Notes under the pieces: model-generated | Told to the model about the DNA's origin: nothing | Database searches by the model: none | What the model saw: only the letters and a program-made list of their open reading frames with translations | Part shown: positions 1 through 6,060 of the stretch, piece after piece | How positions within the stretch are numbered: the stretch's first letter is position 1 | Layout of the letters: every line of letters begins with the position of its first letter | Program-made: the position numbers and the translations under genes | Assembly (NCBI GenBank): GCA_014380965.1 | Contig: JACMIV010000280.1 | Location: 1 to 9,558 of the forward strand | Direction of reading: 5' to 3' | Source: Rhizobiaceae bacterium | GTDB taxonomy: Bacteria > Pseudomonadota > Alphaproteobacteria > Rhizobiales > Rhizobiaceae | Length of the DNA stretch: 9,558 nucleotides

Positions 1-68
1 ACATCGAGACCGTCTGGGGCAGAGGATATGTGCTGCGAGAGCCGGAAGTCGACACCAAAGCGGCGTAG
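1..68 (+). CDS. ctrA: CtrA cell-cycle response regulator, C-terminal end only
   Basis: Partial gene; only the last 21 full codons and the TAG stop at 66-68 are present, in the frame beginning at base 3. The peptide reads IETVWGRGYVLREPEVDTKA plus a final Ala. The part through GRGYVLR is the end of an OmpR/PhoB-type winged-helix DNA-binding domain (last wing strand), and this wording with a short acidic tail is what CtrA of alphaproteobacteria has. CtrA is the master cell-cycle transcription factor that receives phosphate from ChpT. The call is strengthened by chpT 700 bases downstream, convergent with it. Another OmpR-family regulator would share the GRGY motif, but the neighbourhood makes CtrA much more likely. 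Confidence 0.88.
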   Translation, partial: IETVWGRGYVLREPEVDTKAA

Positions 69-110
69 GCTTCTTCCCCGACGCCCCTCCTCCCCTCGCA
101 TCCTCCGCCG

Positions 111-144
111 AGGACCCGCGTCGCCAGCAGCGCCGCGGGTCTTT
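111..144 (+). terminator. Probable intrinsic terminator of ctrA
   Basis: A perfect 8-base-pair stem, GACCCGCG at 113-120 with CGCGGGTC at 134-141, has a 13-base loop and is followed by TTT at 142-144. A G-T wobble (112-142) and an A-T pair (111-143) can extend the stem. It lies 45 bases past the ctrA stop and before the convergent receiver gene. The T-run is short, so efficiency is uncertain. There is no T-run on the other side, so it should act on plus-strand transcripts only. Confidence 0.5.
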
Positions 145-214
145 CCGCGTTCAGACGATTGCAACCGAAGAGAAGCTGCTTCGCGAGAGGCGTTGCGACG
201 GGGAAGGACCCCGA

Positions 215-592
215 TCAGGCCGCGACCTCGGTCAGGAAGGGTTGCAGCCAGCCGGTGAGCGCCGCGCGGTCGAAGGGCTTGTAGATGAAGCCGTTGGTGC
301 CGGCGCGCTTCATCCGGGTCATCTGACCGAGATTGGCCTCGACGAACGAGCCGAGGATGATCGGCTGCGATCCTTCGGGGCGGGCGCGGAGCGTGCGGAC
401 GAGATCGTCGCCCACCATGTCCGGCAGTGTCGCCGCGACGATGATGAGATCGGGCAGTGCTCCGTCTCGAAGCATGGCGAGCGCCTCGGCGCCCGTGCTG
501 GCGTTCTCGACCGTGAAGTCGAGCTTGAAGATGATCCGGCTCGCGACCTTCCGGATGACGTTGGATTCGTCCACGATCAGGCAGGTCTTCAT
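215..592 (-). CDS. Stand-alone receiver-domain protein lacking the phosphoacceptor aspartate
   Basis: 125-residue single-domain CheY-like protein. The N-terminus MKTCLIVDESNVIRKVA matches the receiver proteins often encoded beside chpT in alphaproteobacteria, which I recall as reading MKTCLIVDDS. The fold markers are present: the acidic patch D8-E9 (normally Asp-Asp), the switch Ser82, and the conserved Lys105 in YKPFD. The beta-3 strand reads PDLIIVAATLP, so the residue that should be the phosphorylated Asp (position 53) is Ala. I checked this codon in the nucleotide sequence (GCG). It therefore probably cannot be phosphorylated in the usual way and may act as a binding partner or decoy in the ChpT/CtrA relay (inference). 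The ATG at 592 has GGAG six bases upstream. It is downstream of chpT on the same strand with a 174-base gap, so cotranscription is possible. It is not CpdR or DivK by sequence. Confidence 0.9.
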   Translation of the reverse strand: MKTCLIVDESNVIRKVASRIIFKLDFTVENASTGAEALAMLRDGALPDLIIVAATLPDMVGDDLVRTLRARPEGSQPIILGSFVEANLGQMTRMKRAGTNGFIYKPFDRAALTGWLQPFLTEVAA

Positions 593-620
593 CGGCCGCT
601 CCGAGCATACGGGGCGGCCG
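593..620 (-). promoter_or_regulatory. Hairpin covering the ribosome binding site of the receiver gene
   Basis: On the minus strand CGGCCGC (620-614) pairs perfectly with GCGGCCG (599-593). The second arm directly touches the ATG at 592. The 14-base loop ends in the Shine-Dalgarno GGAG (602-599), whose last G is the first base of the arm. In the mRNA the spacer between the ribosome binding site and the start codon would be fully paired. This could lower or regulate translation. The stem is directly visible; its effect is inference. Confidence 0.4.
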
Positions 621-766
621 ACCAGACGGCTGCTCTCCCTGCGATCGAAGACTAGCCTCGCCTGCTTGCATTATCGTTGAGGAGCACGGCAAAGATTGAG
701 TGAACGAGCGAAAATGCGGCGAGCCCTAGCTCCGCAAGCGTTGTCCGTCCTGCACAACGCCGCGCA

Positions 767-1447
767 TCAGACGCCAGCAGATATCTCGTCCTGCGGTGCA
801 GCTTCGGTCGATGCGCCTGCTGCGGAAACCGTGAAGACGGCGGCCTCTGCACCGATGTCGAGCGTCACGTCGAGACCGAGTTCGCGGGCGAGAAGCAGCG
901 TGTAGTAAGGCTGCACGCCATGGGCGTCGACCGGCTCGTCGAGCGGCTCGCCGGAGAGGAGAGCGCGGAACTTCGCCGGAACGCGCAGAGGCGTGCCCGT
1001 GGCACGCACGGTGATGCGGGGCGATGGCGCGAGCGCTTCCACCTCTACGGAGACTTCGCGCCCGCGCGGAACCGAAGCGTTCGCGACGACCACGAGGTTC
1101 AGGATCAACTTGGCGATGTTCTTGGCGACATAGGCCCGCTCGCCGGACCAAGCGAGTGTCGCCCGCTCGAACTTCATGAAGCCTTCGGCGGCCTGACGCG
1201 CGTCGCCGAGATCGATCTGCGCGGCCGACGAGCCGGAGGCGCCGTAGGCGATGCGGGCGAATTGCAGCTTGGCGACGGCGCTCTTCGTCGAGTTGCGCAC
1301 GAGCTCCATCGACTCGGCGTCGTTCGGCATTTCGTCCAGAAGTTCGAGGCCGCTCTGCACGGCGCCGACCGGCGAGATGATGTCGTGGCAGAGCTTGCTC
1401 GCAAGCAGGGCCGCCAGATCCGGCGCCGAAACGTCTGGTAGAAGCAT
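767..1447 (-). CDS. chpT: Histidine phosphotransferase ChpT
   Basis: 226 residues, the usual length for ChpT, a cytoplasmic dimeric phosphotransferase that passes phosphate from the hybrid kinase CckA to the response regulators CtrA and CpdR. The N-terminal helix carries APDLAALLASKLCHDIISP, in which His21 of LCHD is the expected phosphorylated histidine. It is followed by GAVQSGLELLDE, as in other ChpT proteins. The C-terminal half is a degenerate ATPase-like domain (LRVPAKFRALLSGEPLDEPVD, then a QPYYTLLLARELGLDV helix). The chosen start is the ATG at 1447, just before the family's conserved N-terminus. The frame stays open 97 codons upstream, but that stretch does not look like protein and lies in the divergent promoter region. 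A GGA sits about 9 bases before the start. The location next to ctrA and eipA fits the role. Confidence 0.93.
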   Translation of the reverse strand: MLLPDVSAPDLAALLASKLCHDIISPVGAVQSGLELLDEMPNDAESMELVRNSTKSAVAKLQFARIAYGASGSSAAQIDLGDARQAAEGFMKFERATLAWSGERAYVAKNIAKLILNLVVVANASVPRGREVSVEVEALAPSPRITVRATGTPLRVPAKFRALLSGEPLDEPVDAHGVQPYYTLLLARELGLDVTLDIGAEAAVFTVSAAGASTEAAPQDEISAGV

Positions 1448-1761
1448 GATGTCGTATCCGTTCGCACTGCGATTGTCGCTCGGAGGGAGATGCCGTCCGC
1501 TGCCGGCGCGAATCAGGCATCCCGTTCGGCTGCTAACAATGAGTCGGCCACCCGTCGCAGTCAACCGATCGACCGGAGCGGACAAGGCGGCTTCGCCTTG
1601 CCTCAAAGTCGGGCGGACGTATCCGGCGTTAGCGTTTTGAGAAGCATATTTTGATTCAATGCGCCTGAGCCCTCCGAAGGGCTCCGCGATGTCGCACATC
1701 CAGCGCAACGCGTGCTCCGTCGCCCGGGTGGCGAACACGCCCCGATCGAAAGGGATCGACC
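1448..1761. promoter_or_regulatory. Divergent control region between chpT and eipA
   Basis: This 314-base stretch between two divergent start codons holds no convincing gene. An AT-rich island at about 1628-1660 stands out from the GC-rich surroundings and is the likeliest place for the promoters, although I cannot assign a good -35/-10 pair. Two perfect hairpins flank it: CAAGGCG (1583-1589) with CGCCTTG (1594-1600), 4-base loop, and GAGCCCT (1667-1673) with AGGGCTC (1678-1684), 4-base loop. The first would lie in a chpT leader and the second in an eipA leader. I see no TTAA half site, hence no classical CtrA box. The eipA Shine-Dalgarno is AAAGGG at 1749-1754, 7 bases before the ATG. Confidence 0.5.
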
Positions 1762-2346
1762 ATGCCGTCCTTGCTCCGTGCCCTCCGCCCGACGCTTGTC
1801 TTCGCCCTTGCCGTGTGCGCCGCGCTCCTTGCGCCCGTCGGGCCGCTCAGCGCGCAGGATCAAAACGGCTACACGATGGAGGAGATCGTCTCGAAGGGGC
1901 ACTCGTTCTTCGGCTCGACATCGGGGGGGCTTGCGAGCGTCGTCGAGAAGGCGTTCGAAGCGAATGGCCTGCCGAACGGCTACATCCTCGGCGAGGAAGC
2001 CTCCGGCGCCTTCATCGGCGGCCTGCGTTTCGGCGAAGGCACGCTCTTCACCAAGAATGCCGGCGAGCACCGGTTGTTCTGGCAGGGACCGTCGCTCGGG
2101 CTCGACGCCGGCGGCGACGGCGCGCGGACGATGATGCTCGTCTACGACCTGCCGTCGGTCGAGGGCGTCTACGGCCGGTTCGGCGGCGTCACCGGCAGTG
2201 CCTATCTCGTCGGGGGTCTCGGAATGACGTTCCTGAAACGCGACGATGTCGTCCTCGTCCCGATCCGCACCGGCCTCGGCGCCCGCCTCGGCATCAACCT
2301 CGGCTATCTCAAGCTGACGCCGATGCCGACCTGGAATCCCTTCTGA
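1762..2346 (+). CDS. eipA: Periplasmic envelope-integrity protein EipA (DUF1134)
   Basis: 194 residues, close to the Brucella EipA length. Residues 1-31 are a Sec signal peptide with basic residues, a hydrophobic core and a predicted cut after LSA31, giving a mature periplasmic protein of about 163 residues. The rest is one DUF1134 domain with its typical glycine-rich strands: SGGLASVVEKAFEANG near the start, GFGEEASGAF-like text (here GYILGEEASGAFIGGLRFGEG), FWQGPSLGLDAGGDG, YGRFGGVTGSAYLVGGLG, and a conserved C-terminal LTPMPTWNPF. In Brucella abortus EipA is needed for envelope stress resistance and virulence and is linked to CtrA control. The molecular activity is not known. It starts at the first ATG of its frame with AAAGGG upstream. 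The placement beside chpT and ctrA supports the assignment. Confidence 0.92.
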   Translation: MPSLLRALRPTLVFALAVCAALLAPVGPLSAQDQNGYTMEEIVSKGHSFFGSTSGGLASVVEKAFEANGLPNGYILGEEASGAFIGGLRFGEGTLFTKNAGEHRLFWQGPSLGLDAGGDGARTMMLVYDLPSVEGVYGRFGGVTGSAYLVGGLGMTFLKRDDVVLVPIRTGLGARLGINLGYLKLTPMPTWNPF

Positions 2347-2462
2347 TCCGCACGAGCCAGATCGCGGAGTTCTCGGGCTTTGCTTCGCCGCCGCCGCGTT
2401 TCGGGCGGTATTTGCAGACATGAGCGCGAAGCGGGATGGGAAGGGTGCGGAACCGGACCCGT

Positions 2463-2486
2463 CGCCCACCGTGGCGCCCACCATGG
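2463..2486. repeat. Tandem 12-base duplication
   Basis: Two head-to-tail copies, CGCCCACCGTGG (2463-2474) and CGCCCACCATGG (2475-2486), differ by one base. They lie in the 203-base gap between eipA and the coiled-coil gene. Apart from this and a weak 5-base-pair hairpin near 2390-2410 followed by TATTT, I see nothing else in that gap. The repeat is probably a slippage product without function. Confidence 0.5.
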
Positions 2487-2549
2487 CGTTCGTGCCATCC
2501 TCGCGACGGGCCGCCTCGGCTCACGCTCCACCGACTGCCCGGACGTCCC

Positions 2550-3593
2550 ATGATCGCCACAGGCCTGACCTTCCTCTTCGGAGCGCTGCTGACGGCCCTT
2601 CTGGTCCTTCTCGTCGCGCCGATCGTCTGGCGGAAGGCGCAGACGCTGGCACGGCGCGAGTTCGAAGCGACCATTCCCGCCTCGGCCAACGAGATCCGCG
2701 CCGGTCTCGATGGCGTCAGGGCGCAGGCAGCGCTGTCGATACGAAGGTCGGAAGTCCTCCTCGCCGAAATCCGCGAGAAATCCGCGCGCACGCAGGCCGA
2801 ACTCGGACGCTCGACGGTCGAGAATGTCGGGCTCTTGAAGCGCAGCCGCCAGCTTGCCGAGGATCTCTCCCAGCGCGAAGCGGAATTGGCCAAGCTCGAT
2901 GAACTCGTCGCCCTCAAGGAGGAGGAGACGGCGAAGCTCGCGCGCCATCTTGCCGCCGCCCGGCAGGATTCCGACACCAAGCGCCGGGAACTCGTCACGA
3001 TCGAGCAGCGCTTTCGCGAACTCAGCGACATCGCCGAGGAGCGCCGGCTCCAGCTCGTGGCCGCCGACGACAAGAGCGATCTCCTCGCGGATGCCCTGCG
3101 CCTGTCGGAGCGCCAGACGCGCGAGGCGGAAGCCGAGGCCGAACGCCTCCGGGACGACGCCGTCCAGGCGGGCCGGGCTGTCGGCCAGGAGAAGACGCAG
3201 AGCTCGACCCTCAACGAGAAGGTCGCGACGCTGCTTGCCGGCATCGCCGACCGCGACGAGGAAATCCTGCGGCTGAAGGCGAGACTTGTCGAGACGAGCG
3301 AGCGAGCGAGCGTCCAGCGCACCCAACCTGCGCGCCGGGACGCGCCAGGACGGGATGTCGATGCCGATCTTTCCGACGTGCGCGATCAGATCTCCGACCT
3401 TGCCGCCCGCGTCCTGCGCATGGCGAGCCTTGCGGAAGGGCCGGATTCGCCGCTTGCCAGGCTGATCGAGAAACCGGCGGACGTGGCCGGCACGGCAGGC
3501 GGGCGGCTCAGCCTTGCCGATCGTGTGCGGCTTCTGTCCGAGGAGGAAGCGGCCGGCGGCGCGACGCCTTCGCGGTCACAGGCCGCCCGCTGA
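2550..3593 (+). CDS. Inner-membrane-anchored coiled-coil protein of unknown function
   Basis: 347 residues from the ATG at 2550. Residues 2-26 form one membrane helix (GLTFLFGALLTALLVLLVAP) followed by IVWRKAQ, so the bulk probably faces the cytoplasm. About residues 55-255 are rich in Glu, Arg, Lys, Leu and Ala with heptad spacing, indicating a long coiled coil. The end (about 270-330) has short helices ending in LSLADRVRLL. Similar proteins starting with a membrane helix and PxIWRR are, from memory, common in Rhizobiales with no known role. The frame is open back to 2436, but the extra 38 residues are Arg/Pro-rich and unlike protein, so the membrane helix start is preferred even though no good Shine-Dalgarno precedes it. 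It follows eipA by 203 bases, which may suggest an envelope role (inference). Confidence 0.85.
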   Translation: MIATGLTFLFGALLTALLVLLVAPIVWRKAQTLARREFEATIPASANEIRAGLDGVRAQAALSIRRSEVLLAEIREKSARTQAELGRSTVENVGLLKRSRQLAEDLSQREAELAKLDELVALKEEETAKLARHLAAARQDSDTKRRELVTIEQRFRELSDIAEERRLQLVAADDKSDLLADALRLSERQTREAEAEAERLRDDAVQAGRAVGQEKTQSSTLNEKVATLLAGIADRDEEILRLKARLVETSERASVQRTQPARRDAPGRDVDADLSDVRDQISDLAARVLRMASLAEGPDSPLARLIEKPADVAGTAGGRLSLADRVRLLSEEEAAGGATPSRSQAAR

Positions 3594-4436
3594 CGGGGAA
3601 GGCGGTACGCGGCTAGAAGCGCGGTTCGCCTCGAACAGGCGATGCAGGGCGATGGCCGCGGCAGTCGCGACGTTGAGGCTGTCGAAGCCCGGCGCCATCG
3701 CGATGGCGACGCTCGCCATCCGGCCGAGGAGCGCGGCCGGGAGGCCCGGCCCTTCCGCCCCGAGGAACAAAGCGGTCGCCCCTCCCCTATCGAGCGCCGC
3801 GGCTCCGTCCGACGCGCCCGGCGACAGCGCCAGACACCGGAAGCCGGCCTCCTCGAGGCGCCGCACCGCCTCCTCTCCAGACGCGACCCGCGCATACGGC
3901 ACGGCGAGGACACTGCCGACCGAGACGCGGAGCGCCTTTCGGTAGAGCGGATCGCAAGAGGTCTCGTCGACGAGCACCATGCCCACGCCGAACGCCGCGG
4001 CGTTGCGGAACAGCGCTCCGATGTTGTCGTGGTTGGCGATGCCGACGGCGACGAGGACGGTCCCGCCGTCTTCGGCGATCGCGTGGAGGCGGCCCGCCGT
4101 CGAGCCGGCGTACTCTGTCGCCTCCCCTGCAGCCATCACGCCGCGATGAACGGGGAAGCCGGCGACCGCATTGTAGGTCGCGCGATCCGCGACGTAGACC
4201 GGCGTCTCCCGCGGCACCTTGGCCAGAAGTCCGGACAGGCCGCCCAGCCGATTTTCGAGGAGGAGAAGGCCGACCGCCCGGAACCTTTCGGCGCGAAGGA
4301 GTTGGTCGACGACGACCGTGCCCTCCGCGATGAAGCCCCGGCGCCCGACGAGATCGCGCTCGCGGATGTCCCGGAAAGCGGCGATGCGCGGGTCGTCCGG
4401 GTCGCATATCCGGATCAGGCGCTCGTCATCGATCAT
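3576..4436 (-). CDS. TrmH/SpoU-family RNA 2'-O-methyltransferase
   Basis: 286 residues. The N-terminal third (about 1-110) is a SpoU substrate-binding region (FIAEGTVVVDQLLRAERF). The C-terminal part is the SPOUT knot domain that binds S-adenosylmethionine. Motif 1 is NIGALFRNAAAFG with Asn138 and the catalytic Arg144, motif 2 is LGAEGPGL (225-232), and motif 3 is SLNVATAAAIALHRL from Ser253. All key residues are intact, so it should methylate a ribose 2'-OH in tRNA or rRNA; the exact target cannot be read from sequence. The ATG at 4436 is preceded by a GAGACGGA stretch. The last 18 bases overlap the end of the convergent coiled-coil gene. The C-terminal 15 residues are Ser/Pro-rich and probably dispensable. 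Confidence 0.92.
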   Translation of the reverse strand: MIDDERLIRICDPDDPRIAAFRDIRERDLVGRRGFIAEGTVVVDQLLRAERFRAVGLLLLENRLGGLSGLLAKVPRETPVYVADRATYNAVAGFPVHRGVMAAGEATEYAGSTAGRLHAIAEDGGTVLVAVGIANHDNIGALFRNAAAFGVGMVLVDETSCDPLYRKALRVSVGSVLAVPYARVASGEEAVRRLEEAGFRCLALSPGASDGAAALDRGGATALFLGAEGPGLPAALLGRMASVAIAMAPGFDSLNVATAAAIALHRLFEANRASSRVPPSPSAGGL

Positions 4437-4646
4437 GCCATGTCCGTCTCTTCGCGCCGCCGCCGGGCTGGGTCACGAGCGGTCGGGCAGATCGACCCGC
4501 CACTCGAACGAACGCACCGCGTGCTTGCTGCTCCCGCGTTGCAGGACACAAGTCTCACGTAACCGTAATGGGCGTATTCATAAAGTGTCCGCAGCAATTC
4601 CCGAACCCGCTTTACTTGCCGCACGATTCGGAACATCGAAGGTCCC

Positions 4647-5108
4647 ATGCGTCTTCGTCATCTCACCTTGCCGGCACTGCTTGCGTCCCTTTGCGGCTGC
4701 ACGTCGGCGGTCGCGCCGAAGGTAGAGCTCTATGGCATGACGCTGCCGCGTTTCGAAATTTTTCGCTACGGCATCAAGGATACCAGCGTTCCGACCGAGC
4801 CCTACACGCTCGACGCAAACGAACTATCGGACATCAAGGCGGCCTTCTCGGCAGAATTCGTCGACGGACGGACGCTGGAGTTCGGGCCGATCACCGCGCG
4901 CCGCCAGCCGTCCGGGAGCCTCGTCGTCTGCGGTCTCGTGAATGTCCGGACACCGGACGGCACGCGCTCCGGGATGACGCTGTTCGACGGCATCGCGTCT
5001 CCGACGATGATCCCCGGCCGCATCGGCTTTACCCCGCAGCGCATAGCCGGGGCGAACGCCAAGACGATCGACATCTACAGCGACTGCCGGGACAACGGCG
5101 CCCTTTAG
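4647..5108 (+). CDS. Putative lipoprotein of unknown function
   Basis: 153 residues; I do not recognise the family. The first 18 residues look like a lipoprotein signal peptide: basic start MRLRHL, hydrophobic stretch LPALLASL, then a lipobox-like LCGC with Cys18 as the lipidation site. The mature part of about 135 residues has beta-type patterns (LEFGPITARRQPSGSLVVCGLVNVRTPDG), suggesting a small beta-rich domain, with two more cysteines (in VVCGL and SDCRDN) that could pair. AAGG lies just before the ATG. The gene is divergent from the methyltransferase across 210 bases and ends 28 bases from the convergent HAD phosphatase. Codon use is like the neighbours. Position after Cys18 is Thr-Ser, not Asp, so outer-membrane or inner-leaflet placement cannot be settled. 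Confidence 0.82.
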   Translation: MRLRHLTLPALLASLCGCTSAVAPKVELYGMTLPRFEIFRYGIKDTSVPTEPYTLDANELSDIKAAFSAEFVDGRTLEFGPITARRQPSGSLVVCGLVNVRTPDGTRSGMTLFDGIASPTMIPGRIGFTPQRIAGANAKTIDIYSDCRDNGAL

Positions 5109-5136
5109 AGGCCCGTGCCACGTTACGCTCACCGGT

Positions 5137-5796
5137 TCACTCGATGATCAGCCAGCCCTCGTCGTCCATCCGGACCGAAACGTCGCGATAGTCGGTGATC
5201 CAGTGCGCGTCGCCGAGAGCCTGAGGCTTCAGCAGCGACGCGACGACGACGACCTCGGCCCCTGCCGCATGTCCGGCGGCGATGCCGGCCGGGGCGTCCT
5301 CGAAGACGACGCAATCGGTCGGATCGAAGCCGAGGCGACGGGCGCCTTCGCGATAGCCCTCTGGGTCGGGCTTGCCTGACTTCACATCCTCGGCAGTGAT
5401 GCGAACCGGCGGCATCGAAATGCCGGCAGCGCCGAGCCGGATGGCGGCAAGCCGTGCGTCCGCGGACGTCACGATCGCCCAGCGGTCTGCGGGCAGCGCG
5501 CGAAGAAATTCGAGAGCGCCGCCGATCGCGACGATCCCGTCGGTGTCCTCACGCTCCTCGAGGTCGAGGCGCGCGGCCTCCTCTTCGACGGAAAGGCCGG
5601 GAGGACAGACCTCCCGCATGGTGTCGATCAGACGCCGGCCGTGCGCATCCTTCAATATCACGTCGGCGTCGAGGCCGTGACGGTTCGCCCAGCGGCGCCA
5701 GACCCGATCGACGACGGCGTGCGACAGGAGGAGCGTCCCGTCCATGTCGAACAGAAGCGCCTTTGCGCGGATCGGTGTCTTCAAGTGCTTTGCCAT
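5137..5796 (-). CDS. HAD-superfamily sugar phosphatase, YfbT-like
   Basis: 219 residues, the usual length for HAD-IA phosphatases. Motif I is FDMDGTL with nucleophile Asp17 and acid Asp19, motif II is IVTSADARLA (Thr110/Ser111), motif III is Lys142 in GKPDP, and motif IV is FEDAPAGIAAG with Glu166-Asp167 for magnesium. The cap region VWRRWANRHGLDADVIL...HGRRLIDTM closely resembles E. coli YfbT (HxpA), a phosphatase of sugar phosphates, and the C-terminus GWLIIE matches too. Its substrate here is unknown. The ATG at 5796 gives the normal N-terminus; the frame stays open upstream to 6045, but that would cross a strong terminator and is not protein-like. Upstream on the same strand is the structured RNA region ending at 5900, which may control it. 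Confidence 0.92.
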   Translation of the reverse strand: MAKHLKTPIRAKALLFDMDGTLLLSHAVVDRVWRRWANRHGLDADVILKDAHGRRLIDTMREVCPPGLSVEEEAARLDLEEREDTDGIVAIGGALEFLRALPADRWAIVTSADARLAAIRLGAAGISMPPVRITAEDVKSGKPDPEGYREGARRLGFDPTDCVVFEDAPAGIAAGHAAGAEVVVVASLLKPQALGDAHWITDYRDVSVRMDDEGWLIIE

Positions 5797-5899
5797 CTCG
5801 CAGCCCGTCTTCCTTCGCCTCTTTCCTCTCCCCGACCCCCTTCGGGCAGACCGCGGCCATGACTGGCCCGATGGCCCCACCGGATCCAGGGAGCGCACG

Positions 5900-5930
5900 A
5901 AAAAGCCGCCAGGAGTTTCCTCCGGCGGCT
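5900..5930 (-). terminator. Strong intrinsic terminator upstream of the HAD phosphatase gene
   Basis: Reading the minus strand, AGCCGCC (5930-5924) and GGAG (5923-5920) pair with CTCC (5915-5912) and GGCGGCT (5910-5904), with one bulged T at 5911 and a GAAA tetraloop at 5919-5916. The stem is 11 base pairs and ends in a run of five T (5904-5900). No protein gene on the minus strand ends before it, so it must end a short RNA or work as an attenuator. The plus strand has no T-run after the stem, so the direction is clear. Confidence 0.85.
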
Positions 5931-6060
5931 CAGCGTCTCTTTCGAGATCATGTGGCCCTTGTCTCTCGGCTCGCCAGTACATCCGTGGTCGGACAAGAAG
6001 CAAGGACTTCGGCGCCACTCCCCACAAAATTGGGGCACGCCGCACCGATCAAAGATCGGT
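5900..6060 (-). ncRNA. Candidate structured small RNA or leader RNA
   Basis: About 160 bases on the minus strand form five successive hairpins. In order: ACCGATC/GATCGGT with a 3-base loop (6060-6044); CGGCG/CGCCG (6042-6038 with 6014-6010) enclosing CCCCA/TGGGG (6024-6020 with 6035-6031); CTTGTC/GACAAG (5997-5992 with 5963-5958); TCTC-GAAA-GAGA (5947-5936); and the terminator above. A weak promoter guess is TTGCAC at 6080-6075, 17 bases before GATCTT at 6057-6052, which would start the RNA near 6045 and leave out most of the first hairpin. I do not match it to 6S, SRP, tmRNA, RNase P or a known riboswitch. It may be a free small RNA or a terminator-controlled leader of the phosphatase gene that begins at 5796. 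Structure is seen; transcription is inferred. Confidence 0.5.

Noticed and set aside
199..213. Hairpin CGGGG/CCCCG as terminator of the receiver gene
   Set aside because: Only five base pairs and no T-run on the minus strand after it.
1448..1738. N-terminal extension of ChpT by 97 codons on the minus strand
   Set aside because: The frame is open but the residues look random, ChpT homologues begin near the ATG at 1447, and the stretch contains the divergent promoter region of eipA.
4433..4648. 71-residue minus-strand frame overlapping the methyltransferase start by ATGA
   Set aside because: The overlap looks like translational coupling, but the residues have no protein-like pattern and the frame fills the divergent promoter gap.
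5781..5951. Small minus-strand reading frame starting MISKETLSRRRKLLAAFS with AAGGG before its ATG
   Set aside because: It reads straight through the strong terminator stem and then out of frame into the phosphatase gene, with shadow-like composition after residue 18. A leader peptide cannot be fully excluded, but there is no early stop.
5900..6060. 6S RNA, SRP RNA, tmRNA or RNase P RNA
   Set aside because: The hallmark sequences (for example the SRP GGAAG-containing tip and RNase P conserved core) are missing, the 5' and 3' ends do not pair as in 6S RNA, and the expected neighbouring genes are absent.
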